Positions 22,898 to 32,177 of a DNA stretch of 64,000 bases are shown here, one piece after another. Under the pieces are notes generated by a model. It ran no database searches. It saw only the letters and a list, made by a program, of their open reading frames with translations, and was not told where the DNA came from. The DNA lies in assembly GCA_949152475.1 (NCBI GenBank), contig OX424562.1, forward strand, positions 23,312,209 through 23,376,208. Reading direction: 5' to 3'. The stretch comes from Terebella lapidaria. Lineage: Eukaryota > Annelida > Polychaeta > Terebellida > Terebellidae. The translations under genes were made by a program, and so were the position numbers. Numbering within the stretch: the stretch's first letter is position 1; every line of letters begins with the position of its first letter.

Positions 22898-22935
22898 GCA
22901 CTTGACAAAGGATTCAACTCCGAAACCGGTCGTGC
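22898..22935 (+). ncRNA. Hammerhead-ribozyme-like motif, PLE copy B
   Basis: Layout matches a minimal type I hammerhead with tiny stem III, known from Penelope-like elements. Stem I is GCAC (22898-22901) with GTGC (22932-22935). The first core segment is TTGACAA. A short stem II GGA/TCC caps a 6-nt loop. Then comes GAAA, a one-to-two-pair stem III (A-U, C-G, loop CG) and GTC at the predicted cleavage position 22931. Departures: the consensus CTGANGA is TTGACAA, so the core C3-G8 pair becomes U3-A8, a compensatory change; and one extra A sits before stem II. Self-cleavage is untested. Confidence 0.55.
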
Positions 22936-22952
22936 AACAGGCAGAGTACATT

Positions 22953-23037
22953 GTGAGTAACCTCTTTTATATTGTTTTGTATTATTTTGTTGTGTTTTAG
23001 ATACTGGTCAGATTATTGACCATATCTTTGCATTCAG
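22953..23037 (+). other. Possible 5'UTR intron, PLE copy B
   Basis: Donor TTG|GTGAGT-like sequence (GTGAGT at 22953-22958) is followed by T-rich sequence and acceptors TGTGTTTTAG (ends 23000) and CTTTGCATTCAG (ends 23037). An intron of 48 or 85 nt would result, inside the leader before ORF1. Drosophila Penelope is known to carry a short intron in its leader, so this is plausible but unproven. Confidence 0.35.
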
Positions 23038-23168
23038 GTTTCTCCAAACGTTTTGTTCTCATTTTATACAATTGTTTTTATTTTTCATAATTTTATCTTT
23101 TGGTTTTATCATCCAAATCAATCACGTTCTGGTTTTAATACTTTCAAAATTAATTGCTGAAACGTATC

Positions 23169-24878
23169 ATGGCTCTTTCTAAACCTCCTCACTTCCGTTC
23201 TTTTTACACTCTTCTTCAATGCTTTCACCATCTGTCACTAATGCTCCAGCAGTCTCAAGGTCAAGTCACCAGGGCTTTCAGTAAAAAACAACAACACCTG
23301 GATGACTTCATTAAACCTGCTTGTTCTGGTCCTCTAATCAAACAAAAAATCTCCAAAATTAATCAAAATTGGGTACAAAACGTGACCAAACATTTGGTGG
23401 AACACTATGAGAGCTCAATTCAAAACCTTTTGGCCCACATTTCCTCTTTAGGTTTATCAGATTCGGACATTGCAAATTCGGTAGCTCTCGTCATTCAGCA
23501 GGCTAAATCTCATTTCGGCAAAAAACTTCAGGCTTCCACCATCCAGAAATTCAAAACCTCTACTCTTCCAAATTCCCCTATTCCAAATTCTAACTCTCAA
23601 TCAAAACCTCAGACTTGCGAGGTAAAAGGTCACAAACACCCACTTAGTAATTTCTTCCCATGTAATATATCCTATCGTGGTATGAGATTCCCTAGCCTTG
23701 AGCACATCTATCAGTATCACAAAGCCCGGTACCATGACTGTCAACACCTAGCCAATCGGATCCTCAGGGCTCCCCATGCAGGAGTGGCCAAACGTTTGGC
23801 TAGTGAAATTCCTAGCCTGTCCCCATTCTGGCATAAAAGTAAAAATGGAATCATGCGTCAACTTCTTCAAGTTAAGTTTAATTCTTGCAAATTGTTCCGT
23901 GACACTCTGATGGGTCTTCCTGAAGGGTGTCACATTGTCCATCCAGTTCCTGACAGCCACTGGGGTGTTAACCGTCATGGTCAAGGCTCTAACTTCTTTG
24001 GCCGCCTCCTAATGGACCTAAAACGTGCCAACTCTCCTACTAACAATCCTAAACCCTCTCGCTCTTCACCTCCATCTTCAAATAACACCCCTCCCTCTGT
24101 GTCCACTTCTAACCGCTTCCAACTCCTTGATACCCTCTCTAACCCTCCTTGCCAATCATCATCTGATGATTGGCCACCTCTCTCTCGCTCTTCTCCTGAT
24201 AACCGCCTTAGTGCCACGCCCAAACGGCGTCCGCGCTCTCCTTCTTCTCCTGAACTCTCACCCTCCACTCTACCTAAAGGCAAACGCACTCGCTTTGTCT
24301 CTCCTAAAAACTCTCCTAACACCACTTTCCATGTCTCTCCTTCCACTATCAGAGGACCCAAAACTCTTTGGGCCCTTCCTAAACTAACCTCCTCCACTGT
24401 CATCCTCGGCTCTTCTAACCTTTCTCGCATCACCAAATCCCCTGTCAGTGATATCCAAGTTGTGTCTTATCCTGGAGCTTTGTTCAACCATCTAAGAATG
24501 ATGTTCACGGCCTGTAAAAAATCATTTGATGCCCCCCAAAACTTAATCTTAAGTGTAGGCCTGAACAATCGAAGCTCCAAACCAAGTGTTACTTCAATTC
24601 CAGAGCTGAGGAATATGCTCAGCAGTGCTTTCCGAATCTTCCCCCACTCCAAAATTCTCATTCCAAAAATTAACTACTCAGACAATCTTCCGTCTGTAGA
24701 GAAACGCAACTTGGATATGATTAACAGGGCTTTGGATGACATGAGTTCACGTTTCAGCAATCTCACAGTTGTTAAGCAGTTGGATCCAATCAAGTTTTCT
24801 ACACAGACAGATAACATTCATTGGACTGAACAAACGGCCAATGAAATGTTGAAATTCTGGCTCAGTCATTTAAACTAA
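23169..24878 (+). CDS. PLE copy B ORF1: NADAR plus SGNH-hydrolase-like protein
   Basis: 569 aa from ATG 23169, which has A at -3 and G at +4. Residues 1-150 are helical and Gln/Lys-rich. Residues about 154-284 form a NADAR domain: HPLSNFFPCN, RFPSLEHIYQYHKARYHD, FWHKSKNGIMRQLLQVKF, then DSHWGVNRHGQGSNFFGRLL, keeping the conserved SNF, E-H..Q..KA, W, K-F, WG and G.G.N.G positions. A Pro/Ser/Arg-rich linker (about 285-405) follows. Residues about 408-569 form an SGNH-like fold: LGSSNLSR (block I, with D of GDS replaced by S), SVGLNN (block III) and DNIHW (block V, D-x2-H). NADAR proteins are ADP-ribosyl glycohydrolases; SGNH-like domains occur in ORF1 of some LINEs. Its role in retrotransposition is unknown. 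Confidence 0.85.
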   Translation: MALSKPPHFRSFYTLLQCFHHLSLMLQQSQGQVTRAFSKKQQHLDDFIKPACSGPLIKQKISKINQNWVQNVTKHLVEHYESSIQNLLAHISSLGLSDSDIANSVALVIQQAKSHFGKKLQASTIQKFKTSTLPNSPIPNSNSQSKPQTCEVKGHKHPLSNFFPCNISYRGMRFPSLEHIYQYHKARYHDCQHLANRILRAPHAGVAKRLASEIPSLSPFWHKSKNGIMRQLLQVKFNSCKLFRDTLMGLPEGCHIVHPVPDSHWGVNRHGQGSNFFGRLLMDLKRANSPTNNPKPSRSSPPSSNNTPPSVSTSNRFQLLDTLSNPPCQSSSDDWPPLSRSSPDNRLSATPKRRPRSPSSPELSPSTLPKGKRTRFVSPKNSPNTTFHVSPSTIRGPKTLWALPKLTSSTVILGSSNLSRITKSPVSDIQVVSYPGALFNHLRMMFTACKKSFDAPQNLILSVGLNNRSSKPSVTSIPELRNMLSSAFRIFPHSKILIPKINYSDNLPSVEKRNLDMINRALDDMSSRFSNLTVVKQLDPIKFSTQTDNIHWTEQTANEMLKFWLSHLN

Positions 24879-27157
24879 ATCATTCTGAGAGTCCACCGAA
24901 CTCCAGTACGACTAATAATGTTGTAAACCTTTCCAAATTTACACTTTCGGACACACAAATCGCTCTTCTAAATCGTGGTTTGACATTTGTTCCCACACCC
25001 AAAATAACATTGGATCCAATTGAACAAGCTGTGCAAGATTTTGATAGAAAACTCAAACTTCATAATTATTTTTCTCACCGTCCAAATTCATTTACAAATA
25101 GATCAAAATTCACTCCAAAATCTACCTGGACTCCACCGAGTTCCATGATTGACAAGCCTGTTTTAGATTGCATTTCGGCAATATCAAAAGAAATTGAAAA
25201 TTTGAAAATTCAACCCGAAACCAAAAACCTAACAAAAATTGAATATAAAACTATAAAGGATTTACAAAATAACTTAGACTTGGTAATTAAAAAAGCAGAT
25301 AAAGGTAGTGCAGTCGTAATTATGGATAAGCAAAAATATATTAATGAAGGCTTTCGTCAACTATACAATCCAGCTCATTACAGATAAATTGACACTCCTC
25401 TTTACCTAGAAAATTCAGAAAAAATAACAAAAATTTTAAAAGGATTACGCAATTCTGGATGCCTTTGTGAAAAAGTATTCCAATTTCTTCTACCACCAGA
25501 ACGCCCTCGTCAAAGAAGATTTTATATGCTACCTAAAATTCATAAACCCAAAGACTCCTGGCCAATTCCAAATGTAATGCCTCCAGGGCGCCCAATTGTA
25601 TCTGACTGCAGCAGTGAATCTGAAAAAGTAGCTATGTATATTGATTCATATATAAAAGATCAAGCAAATAAGCATCCGTCATATATAAAAAACACGTATG
25701 ACTTTTTAGATAAAGTTAGAGGGCTTGAACTAGATCCAAATTCTTTACTAATCACTTTAGATGTTGAAAGTATGTATACTAATATAAATCATGAAGAAGG
25801 TATCCAAGCACTTAAAAATGCATTCCCGACTCTGAAAAACAATGAACTATTCAAAGGTATAATAGAATTATTGGAAATTTCACTTAAATGTAATGACTTT
25901 GAATTTGACGGTAAGACATTCCTACAAGTTTCAGGTACAGCCATGGGTCAGAAATATGCACCTCATTATGCAGATATTTATATGGCTGAATTTGAAAAGC
26001 AAGCATTACAAAAGTGTCCATTCCAACCAGATTGCTATTATAGGTATTTAGATGACATTTTCCTCATTTGGCCACACGGCATTTCCAAATTTAATCAGTT
26101 TCTCGAAATATTCAATTCTCATAGGACATCAATCAAGTTCAAAGCTGAAATTAGTACTGATTCAGTTAATTTTCTGGATACTACTTTGTTCAGGAGCAAA
26201 GAAAACACATTAGAAGCAAAAGTTTTCTTCAAGCCAACGGATACTCATCAGTTGTTGCATAAGCTCTCTTTTCATCCAAAACACACTTATAAAGGACTAA
26301 TCAAGTCCCAAGTTTTTCGATTTTTCCAAATTTGCTCATATCCAGATGATGTTGAATCAGCTTGTCAAATATTATTCAAGGCACTTTCGAAACGTAACTA
26401 TTCAAAACGTTGGCTTCGCAAAATCAAGAATGAAACATTGAGAATTTTGAACAGTGAGGAAAGATTAGGTTCTGATTTTCAATTGCCCACTTCCAGCTCG
26501 TCTGGCTCAAAACCTTGTAATTCTAGACAATGTCAGACATGTCATTTAGTTCCAAATTGTCAAAATTTCTCGGGATCAGTTTTTGAACAAACCTACTCAA
26601 TCAACTCAGCTTTGGATTGCAACTCAGAAAATATAATTTATCTATACACTTGTAAGCTTTGCGAAAAACAATATGTAGGTGAAACCGGTAAATCACTCAA
26701 ATTCAGAAACAATCGTCACCGTGCTGCAATAACTAGCTGCAATGAGGAAAATGCATTATACAGTCATCTATCTAAATTTCACAGCAAAACTGAATTTTCC
26801 ATCGAATGTTTTTCTCTTTTACCAATTGAACAGGTTTCCGATCTTGGTGATGAACTTTTAAACAAACAATGGCGACTTGAAAGGGAATATTGTTGGATTG
26901 ATACTCTAGGCACTTTCGAACCTCATGGCCTCAACGTTCAAAAATTTACAAAGTATGACCCTTTGAACAAAAGTAAAAATAAATTCGACCTGGTGTATAT
27001 AGTACCCTTCTCAAAAACAGGTGCTCTTTCGGCCCAAATTGTTAAAAAGCATATGAAACAACTCAACAAAAATACTGATGGTGATATTAAAATAGCAACA
27101 GCTTACAAGAAGCATCAAAACCTTAAAGAACTTTTAGTCAGAAGCAGACTTAAATAA
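24854..27157 (+). pseudogene. PLE copy B ORF2 (RT plus GIY-YIG) with nonsense codon
   Basis: The same frame as copy C ORF2, but with TAA at 25385-25387 in the N-terminal region and no ATG at the copy-C start (ATTCTGG instead of ATGCTGG). Downstream the frame is open with LPKIHK, GRPIVS, LDVESMYTN, GTAMGQKYAP, YLDD and the GIY-YIG module. Copy B also has a private Ser to Cys change (TGT near 25467). Confidence 0.9.
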
Positions 27158-27766
27158 TCCAACAAAATTTGTTCAATGTCGCTCATTGAATTTTTATTGC
27201 TGTTTTATGTTATGTGTTACTCTTACAATTATCTTGTGCCAGTGCATTTTTTATTCTCTCCAAAACATACTTAGCCCGTGCCTAGCATATTGTAAGGGTC
27301 AAAACACATTTTATAAATATTTTGTTTTTCAGTTCATTTTAGTACATTTTGTTTTTATTTCATCTCATTTTATTTGAAGTCTCCTGAAGCAATGCAAGTC
27401 AATTTGACACATCTTCAGTTTCAAAAAACAATTTCATGCCTAATAAAATCTCTGCCTAAGAATCTATTGCTGGAAAGCACCGCAGTAATACCATTTTGAA
27501 AATTATTTATTTTAGCATACTTCAGAAAATATAACTTCAAACGTTAATTATGTTTGTCAATCAACTAACTGCTAATTGTTTTACTCAGTGTCAGATACGC
27601 ATATCAAAAACAATTGAATTCATTAACTGTTAATTATCTATACTCAACATATGTCACTTTTCTTGGCAAACTGTTCTGAAAACTGCTAATTGATTTGCTC
27701 AACCATTGGTAAACTGTTAATTGATTTACTCAAACAAAATTGACATTGGCACAAGCCAATATTTCC

Positions 27767-27842
27767 TATAAATACTGCAACCACAGTAGGTTCTTTAGAC
27801 TTCAGCACTTGACAAAGGATTCAACTCCGAAACCGGTCGTGC
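27767..27842 (+). promoter_or_regulatory. PLE copy C TATA box and hammerhead-like motif
   Basis: Exact repeat, at +4907 bp, of the copy B arrangement: TATAAATA at 27767-27774 and the hammerhead-like fold at 27805-27842, with stem I GCAC/GTGC, GAAA, and GTC ending at 27838. Cleavage at both copies would release a 4907-nt RNA from a tandem transcript. Confidence 0.55.
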
Positions 27843-28075
27843 AACAGGCAGAGTACATTGTGAGTAACCTCTTTTATATTGTTTTGTATTATTTTGTTGT
27901 GTTTTAGATACTGGTCAGATTATTGACCATATCTTTGCATTCAGGTTTCTCCAAACGTTTTGTTCTCATTTTATACAATTGTTTTTATTTTTCATAATTT
28001 TATCTTTTGGTTTTATCATCCAAATCAATCACGTTCTGGTTTTAATACTTTCAAAATTAATTGCTGAAACGTATC

Positions 28076-29785
28076 ATGGCTCTTTCTAAACCTCCTCACT
28101 TCCGTTCTTTTTACACTCTTCTTCAATGCTTTCACCATCTGTCACTAATGCTCCAGCAGTCTCAAGGTCAAGTCACCAGGGCTTTCAGTAAAAAACAACA
28201 ACACCTGGATGACTTCATTAAACCTGCTTGTTCTGGTCCTCTAATCAAACAAAAAATCTCCAAAATTAATCAAAATTGGGTACAAAACGTGACCAAACAT
28301 TTGGTGGAACACTATGAGAGCTCAATTCAAAACCTTTTGGCCCACATTTCCTCTTTAGGTTTATCAGATTCGGACATTGCAAATTCGGTAGCTCTCGTCA
28401 TTCAGCAGGCTAAATCTCATTTCGGCAAAAAACTTCAGGCTTCCACCATCCAGAAATTCAAAACCTCTACTCTTCCAAATTCCCCTATTCCAAATTCTAA
28501 CTCTCAATCAAAACCTCAGACTTGCGAGGTAAAAGGTCACAAACACCCACTTAGTAATTTCTTCCCATGTAATATATCCTATCGTGGTATGAGATTCCCT
28601 AGCCTTGAGCACATCTATCAGTATCACAAAGCCCGGTACCATGACTGTCAACACCTAGCCAATCGGATCCTCAGGGCTCCCCATGCAGGAGTGGCCAAAC
28701 GTTTGGCTAGTGAAATTCCTAGCCTGTCCCCATTCTGGCATAAAAGTAAAAATGGAATCATGCGTCAACTTCTTCAAGTTAAGTTTAATTCTTGCAAATT
28801 GTTCCGTGACACTCTGATGGGTCTTCCTGAAGGGTGTCACATTGTCCATCCAGTTCCTGACAGCCACTGGGGTGTTAACCGTCATGGTCAAGGCTCTAAC
28901 TTCTTTGGCCGCCTCCTAATGGACCTAAAACGTGCCAACTCTCCTACTAACAATCCTAAACCCTCTCGCTCTTCACCTCCATCTTCAAATAACACCCCTC
29001 CCTCTGTGTCCACTTCTAACCGCTTCCAACTCCTTGATACCCTCTCTAACCCTCCTTGCCTATCATCATCTGATGATTGGCCACCTCTCTCTCGCTCTTC
29101 TCCTGATAACCGCCTTAGTGCCACGCCCAAACGGCGTCCGCGCTCTCCTTCTTCTCCTGAACTCTCACCCTCCACTCTACCTAAAGGCAAACGCACTCGC
29201 TTTGTCTCTCCTAAAAACTCTCCTAACACCACTTTCCATGTCTCTCCTTCCACTATCAGAGGACCCAAAACTCTTTGGGCCCTTCCTAAACTAACCTCCT
29301 CCACTGTCATCCTCGGCTCTTCTAACCTTTCTCGCATCACCAAATCCCCTGTCAGTGATATCCAAGTTGTGTCTTATCCTGGAGCTTTGTTCAACCATCT
29401 AAGAATGATGTTCACGGCCTGTAAAAAATCATTTGATGCCCCCCAAAACTTAATCTTAAGTGTAGGCCTGAACAATCGAAGCTCCAAACCAAGTGTTACT
29501 TCAATTCCAGAGCTGAGGAATATGCTCAGCAGTGCTTTCCGAATCTTCCCCCACTCCAAAATTCTCATTCCAAAAATTAACTACTCAGACAATCTTCCGT
29601 CTGTAGAGAAACGCAACTTGGATATGATTAACAGGGCTTTAGATGACATGAGTTCACGTTTCAGCAATCTCACAGTTGTTAAGCAGTTGGATCCAATCAG
29701 GTTCTCTACACAGCCAGATAACATTCATTGGACTGAACAAACGGCCAATGAAATGTTGAAATGCTGGCTCAGTCATTTAAACTAA
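28076..29785 (+). CDS. PLE copy C ORF1: NADAR plus SGNH-hydrolase-like protein
   Basis: 569 aa from ATG 28076, intact. Domain layout is as in copy B: NADAR about residues 154-284, linker, SGNH-like about 408-569. The last 35 residues carry the copy-D variants R, P and C (PIRFSTQPDN, MLKCWLSHLN) instead of K, T and F. Its stop (TAA, 29783-29785) lies inside the start of ORF2. Confidence 0.87.
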   Translation: MALSKPPHFRSFYTLLQCFHHLSLMLQQSQGQVTRAFSKKQQHLDDFIKPACSGPLIKQKISKINQNWVQNVTKHLVEHYESSIQNLLAHISSLGLSDSDIANSVALVIQQAKSHFGKKLQASTIQKFKTSTLPNSPIPNSNSQSKPQTCEVKGHKHPLSNFFPCNISYRGMRFPSLEHIYQYHKARYHDCQHLANRILRAPHAGVAKRLASEIPSLSPFWHKSKNGIMRQLLQVKFNSCKLFRDTLMGLPEGCHIVHPVPDSHWGVNRHGQGSNFFGRLLMDLKRANSPTNNPKPSRSSPPSSNNTPPSVSTSNRFQLLDTLSNPPCLSSSDDWPPLSRSSPDNRLSATPKRRPRSPSSPELSPSTLPKGKRTRFVSPKNSPNTTFHVSPSTIRGPKTLWALPKLTSSTVILGSSNLSRITKSPVSDIQVVSYPGALFNHLRMMFTACKKSFDAPQNLILSVGLNNRSSKPSVTSIPELRNMLSSAFRIFPHSKILIPKINYSDNLPSVEKRNLDMINRALDDMSSRFSNLTVVKQLDPIRFSTQPDNIHWTEQTANEMLKCWLSHLN

Positions 29786-32064
29786 ATCATTCTGAGAGTC
29801 CACCGAACTCCAGTACGACTAATAATGTTGTAAACCTTTCCAAATTTACACTTTCGGACACACAAATCGCTCTTCTAAATCGTGGTTTGACTTTTGTTCC
29901 CACACCCAAAATAACATTGGATCCAATTGAACAGGCTGTGCAAGATTTTGGTAGAAAACTCAAACTTAAAAATTATTTTTCTCACCGTCCAAATTCATTT
30001 ACAAATAGATCCAAATTCACTCCAAAATCTACCTGGACTCCACCCAGTTCCATGATTGACAAGCCTGTTTTAGATTGCATTTCGGCAATATCTAAAGAAA
30101 TTGAAAATTTGAAAATTCAACCAGAAACCAAAAACCTAACAAAAATGGAATATAAAACTATAAAGGATTTACAAAATAACGTAGACTTGGTAATCAAAAA
30201 AGCAGATAAAGGTAGTGCAGTCGTAATTATGGATAGGCAAAATTATATTAATGAAGGCCTTCGTCAATTATACAATCCAGCTCATTACAGAGAAATTGAC
30301 ACTCCTCTTTACCCAGAAAATTCAGAAAAAATAACAAAAATTTTAAAAGGATTACGCAGTTCTGGATGCCTTTCTGAAAAAGTATTCCAATTTCTTTTAC
30401 CACCAGAACGCCCTCGTCAAAGAAGATTTTATATGCTACCTAAAATTCATAAACCCAAAGACTCCTGGCCAATTCCAAATGTAATGCCTCCAGGGCGCCC
30501 AATTGTATCTGACTGCAGCAGTGAATCTGAAAAAGTAGCTATGTATATTGATTCATATATAAAAGATCAAGCAAATAAACATCCGTCATATATAAAAAAC
30601 ACGTATGACTTTTTAGATAAAGTTAGAGGGCTTGAACTAGATCCAAATTCGTTACTAATCACTTTAGATGTTGAAAGTATGTATACTAATATAAATCATG
30701 AAGAAGGTATCCAAGCAATTAAAAATGCATTCCCGACTCTGAAAAACAATGAACTATTCAAAGGTATAATAGAATTATTGGAAATTTCACTTAAATGTAA
30801 TGACTTTGAATTTGACGGTAAGACATTCCTACAAGTTTCAGGTACAGCCATGGGTCAGAAATATGCACCTCATTATGCAGATATTTATATGGCTGAATTT
30901 GAAAAGCAAGCATTACAAAAGTGTCCATTCCAACCAGATTGCTATTATAGGTATTTAGATGACATTTTCCTCATTTGGCCACACGGCATTTCCAAATTTA
31001 ATCAGTTTCTCGAAATATTCAATTCTCATAGGGCATCAATCAAGTTCAAAGCTGAAATTAGTACTGATTCAGTTAATTTTTTGGATACTACTTTGTTCAG
31101 GAGCAAAGAAAACACATTAGAAGCAAAAGTTTTCTTCAAGCCAACGGATACTCATCAGTTGTTGCATAAGCTCTCTTTTCATCCAAAACACACTTATAAA
31201 GGACTAATCAAGTCCCAAGTTTTTCGATTTTTCCAAATTTGCTCATATCCAGATGATGTTGAATTAGCTTGCCAAACATTATTCAAGGCACTTTCGAAAC
31301 GTAACTATTCAAAACGTTGGCTTCGCAAAATCAAGAATGAAACATTGAGAATTCTAAACAGTGAGGAAAGGCTAGGTGCTGATTTTCAGTTGCCCACTTC
31401 CAGCTCATCTGGCTCAAAACCTTGTAATTCTAGACAATGTCAGACATGTCATTTAGTTCCAAATTGTCAAAATTTCTCGGGATCAGTTTTTGAACAAACC
31501 TACTCAATCAACTCAGCTTTGGATTGCAACTCAGAAAATATAATTTATCTATACACTTGTAAGCTTTGCGAAAAACAATATGTAGGTGAAACCGGTAAAT
31601 CACTCAAATTCAGAAACAATCGTCACCGTGCTGCAATAACTAGCTGCAATGAGGAAAATGCATTATACAGTCATCTATCTAAATTTCACAGCAAAACTGA
31701 ATTTTCCATCGAATGTTTTTCTCTTTTACCAATTGAACAGGTTTCCGATCTTGGTGATGAACTTTTAAACAAACAATGGCGACTTGAAAGGGAATATTGT
31801 TGGATTGATACTCTAGGCACTTTCGAACCTCATGGCCTCAACGTTCAAAAATTTACAAAGTATGACCCTTTGAACAAAAGTAAAAATAAATTCGACCTGG
31901 TGTATATAGTACCCTTCTCAAAAACAGGTGCTCTTTCGGCCCAAATTGTTAAAAAGCATATGAAACAACTCAACAAAAATACTGATGGTGATATTAAAAT
32001 AGCAACAGCTTACAAGAAGCATCAAAACCTTAAAGAACTTTTAGTCAGAAGCAGACTTAAATAA
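29761..32064 (+). CDS. PLE copy C ORF2: Penelope-type reverse transcriptase with GIY-YIG endonuclease
   Basis: 767 aa, overlapping ORF1 by 25 nt in another frame. N-terminus has KKADKGSAVVIMDRQNY (about 146-162), usual in Penelope proteins. RT core: LPKIHK (226-231), GRPIVS (245-250), motif A LDVESMYTN with Asp303, motif B SGTAMGQKYAP (360-370), motif C YLDD (398-401), then NFLDTTLF. A Cys-rich linker (CNSRQCQTCH, about 555-564) precedes the GIY-YIG nuclease: IYLYTCKLCEKQYVGETGK (about 595-613), then R and H in RNNRHR, and an end EREYCWIDTLGTFEPHGLN. It copies element RNA primed from a nicked target. All catalytic aspartates are present. Translation probably needs reinitiation or frameshift at the overlap. 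Confidence 0.93.
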   Translation: MLAQSFKLNHSESPPNSSTTNNVVNLSKFTLSDTQIALLNRGLTFVPTPKITLDPIEQAVQDFGRKLKLKNYFSHRPNSFTNRSKFTPKSTWTPPSSMIDKPVLDCISAISKEIENLKIQPETKNLTKMEYKTIKDLQNNVDLVIKKADKGSAVVIMDRQNYINEGLRQLYNPAHYREIDTPLYPENSEKITKILKGLRSSGCLSEKVFQFLLPPERPRQRRFYMLPKIHKPKDSWPIPNVMPPGRPIVSDCSSESEKVAMYIDSYIKDQANKHPSYIKNTYDFLDKVRGLELDPNSLLITLDVESMYTNINHEEGIQAIKNAFPTLKNNELFKGIIELLEISLKCNDFEFDGKTFLQVSGTAMGQKYAPHYADIYMAEFEKQALQKCPFQPDCYYRYLDDIFLIWPHGISKFNQFLEIFNSHRASIKFKAEISTDSVNFLDTTLFRSKENTLEAKVFFKPTDTHQLLHKLSFHPKHTYKGLIKSQVFRFFQICSYPDDVELACQTLFKALSKRNYSKRWLRKIKNETLRILNSEERLGADFQLPTSSSSGSKPCNSRQCQTCHLVPNCQNFSGSVFEQTYSINSALDCNSENIIYLYTCKLCEKQYVGETGKSLKFRNNRHRAAITSCNEENALYSHLSKFHSKTEFSIECFSLLPIEQVSDLGDELLNKQWRLEREYCWIDTLGTFEPHGLNVQKFTKYDPLNKSKNKFDLVYIVPFSKTGALSAQIVKKHMKQLNKNTDGDIKIATAYKKHQNLKELLVRSRLK

Positions 32065-32177
32065 TCCAACAAAATTTGTTCAATGTCGCTCATTGAATTT
32101 TTATTGCTGTTTTATGTTATGTGTTACTCTTACAATTATCTTGTGCCAGTGCATTTTTTATTCTCTCCAAAACATAC

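Larger units (their letters stand above)
22364..27270 (+). mobile_element. Penelope-like element copy B, full-length 4907-bp unit
   Basis: One complete unit lies between two identical junctions (ending CTCCAAAACATAC, starting TTAGCCCGTGCC). The unit ends are fixed by comparison with copies C and D, whose 3' ends instead enter (CATA)n after the same ...AAAACATAC. Order: 0.8-kb control region, ORF1, overlapping ORF2, 110-bp 3'UTR. It is joined head to tail with A and C without extra bases. ORF1 is intact; ORF2 has a premature stop. Confidence 0.92.
27271..32177 (+). mobile_element. Penelope-like element copy C, full-length with both ORFs intact
   Basis: A complete 4907-bp unit directly following copy B. 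Its 5' 2.3 kb is almost identical to B. From about 29640 it switches to variants shared with copy D (for example ATGCTGG start, PIRFSTQPDN, IEN..LTKMEYK). It ends at 32177 in (CATA)n sequence. It is the only copy in which both ORFs are open, so it is the best candidate for a recently functional element. Confidence 0.92.
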
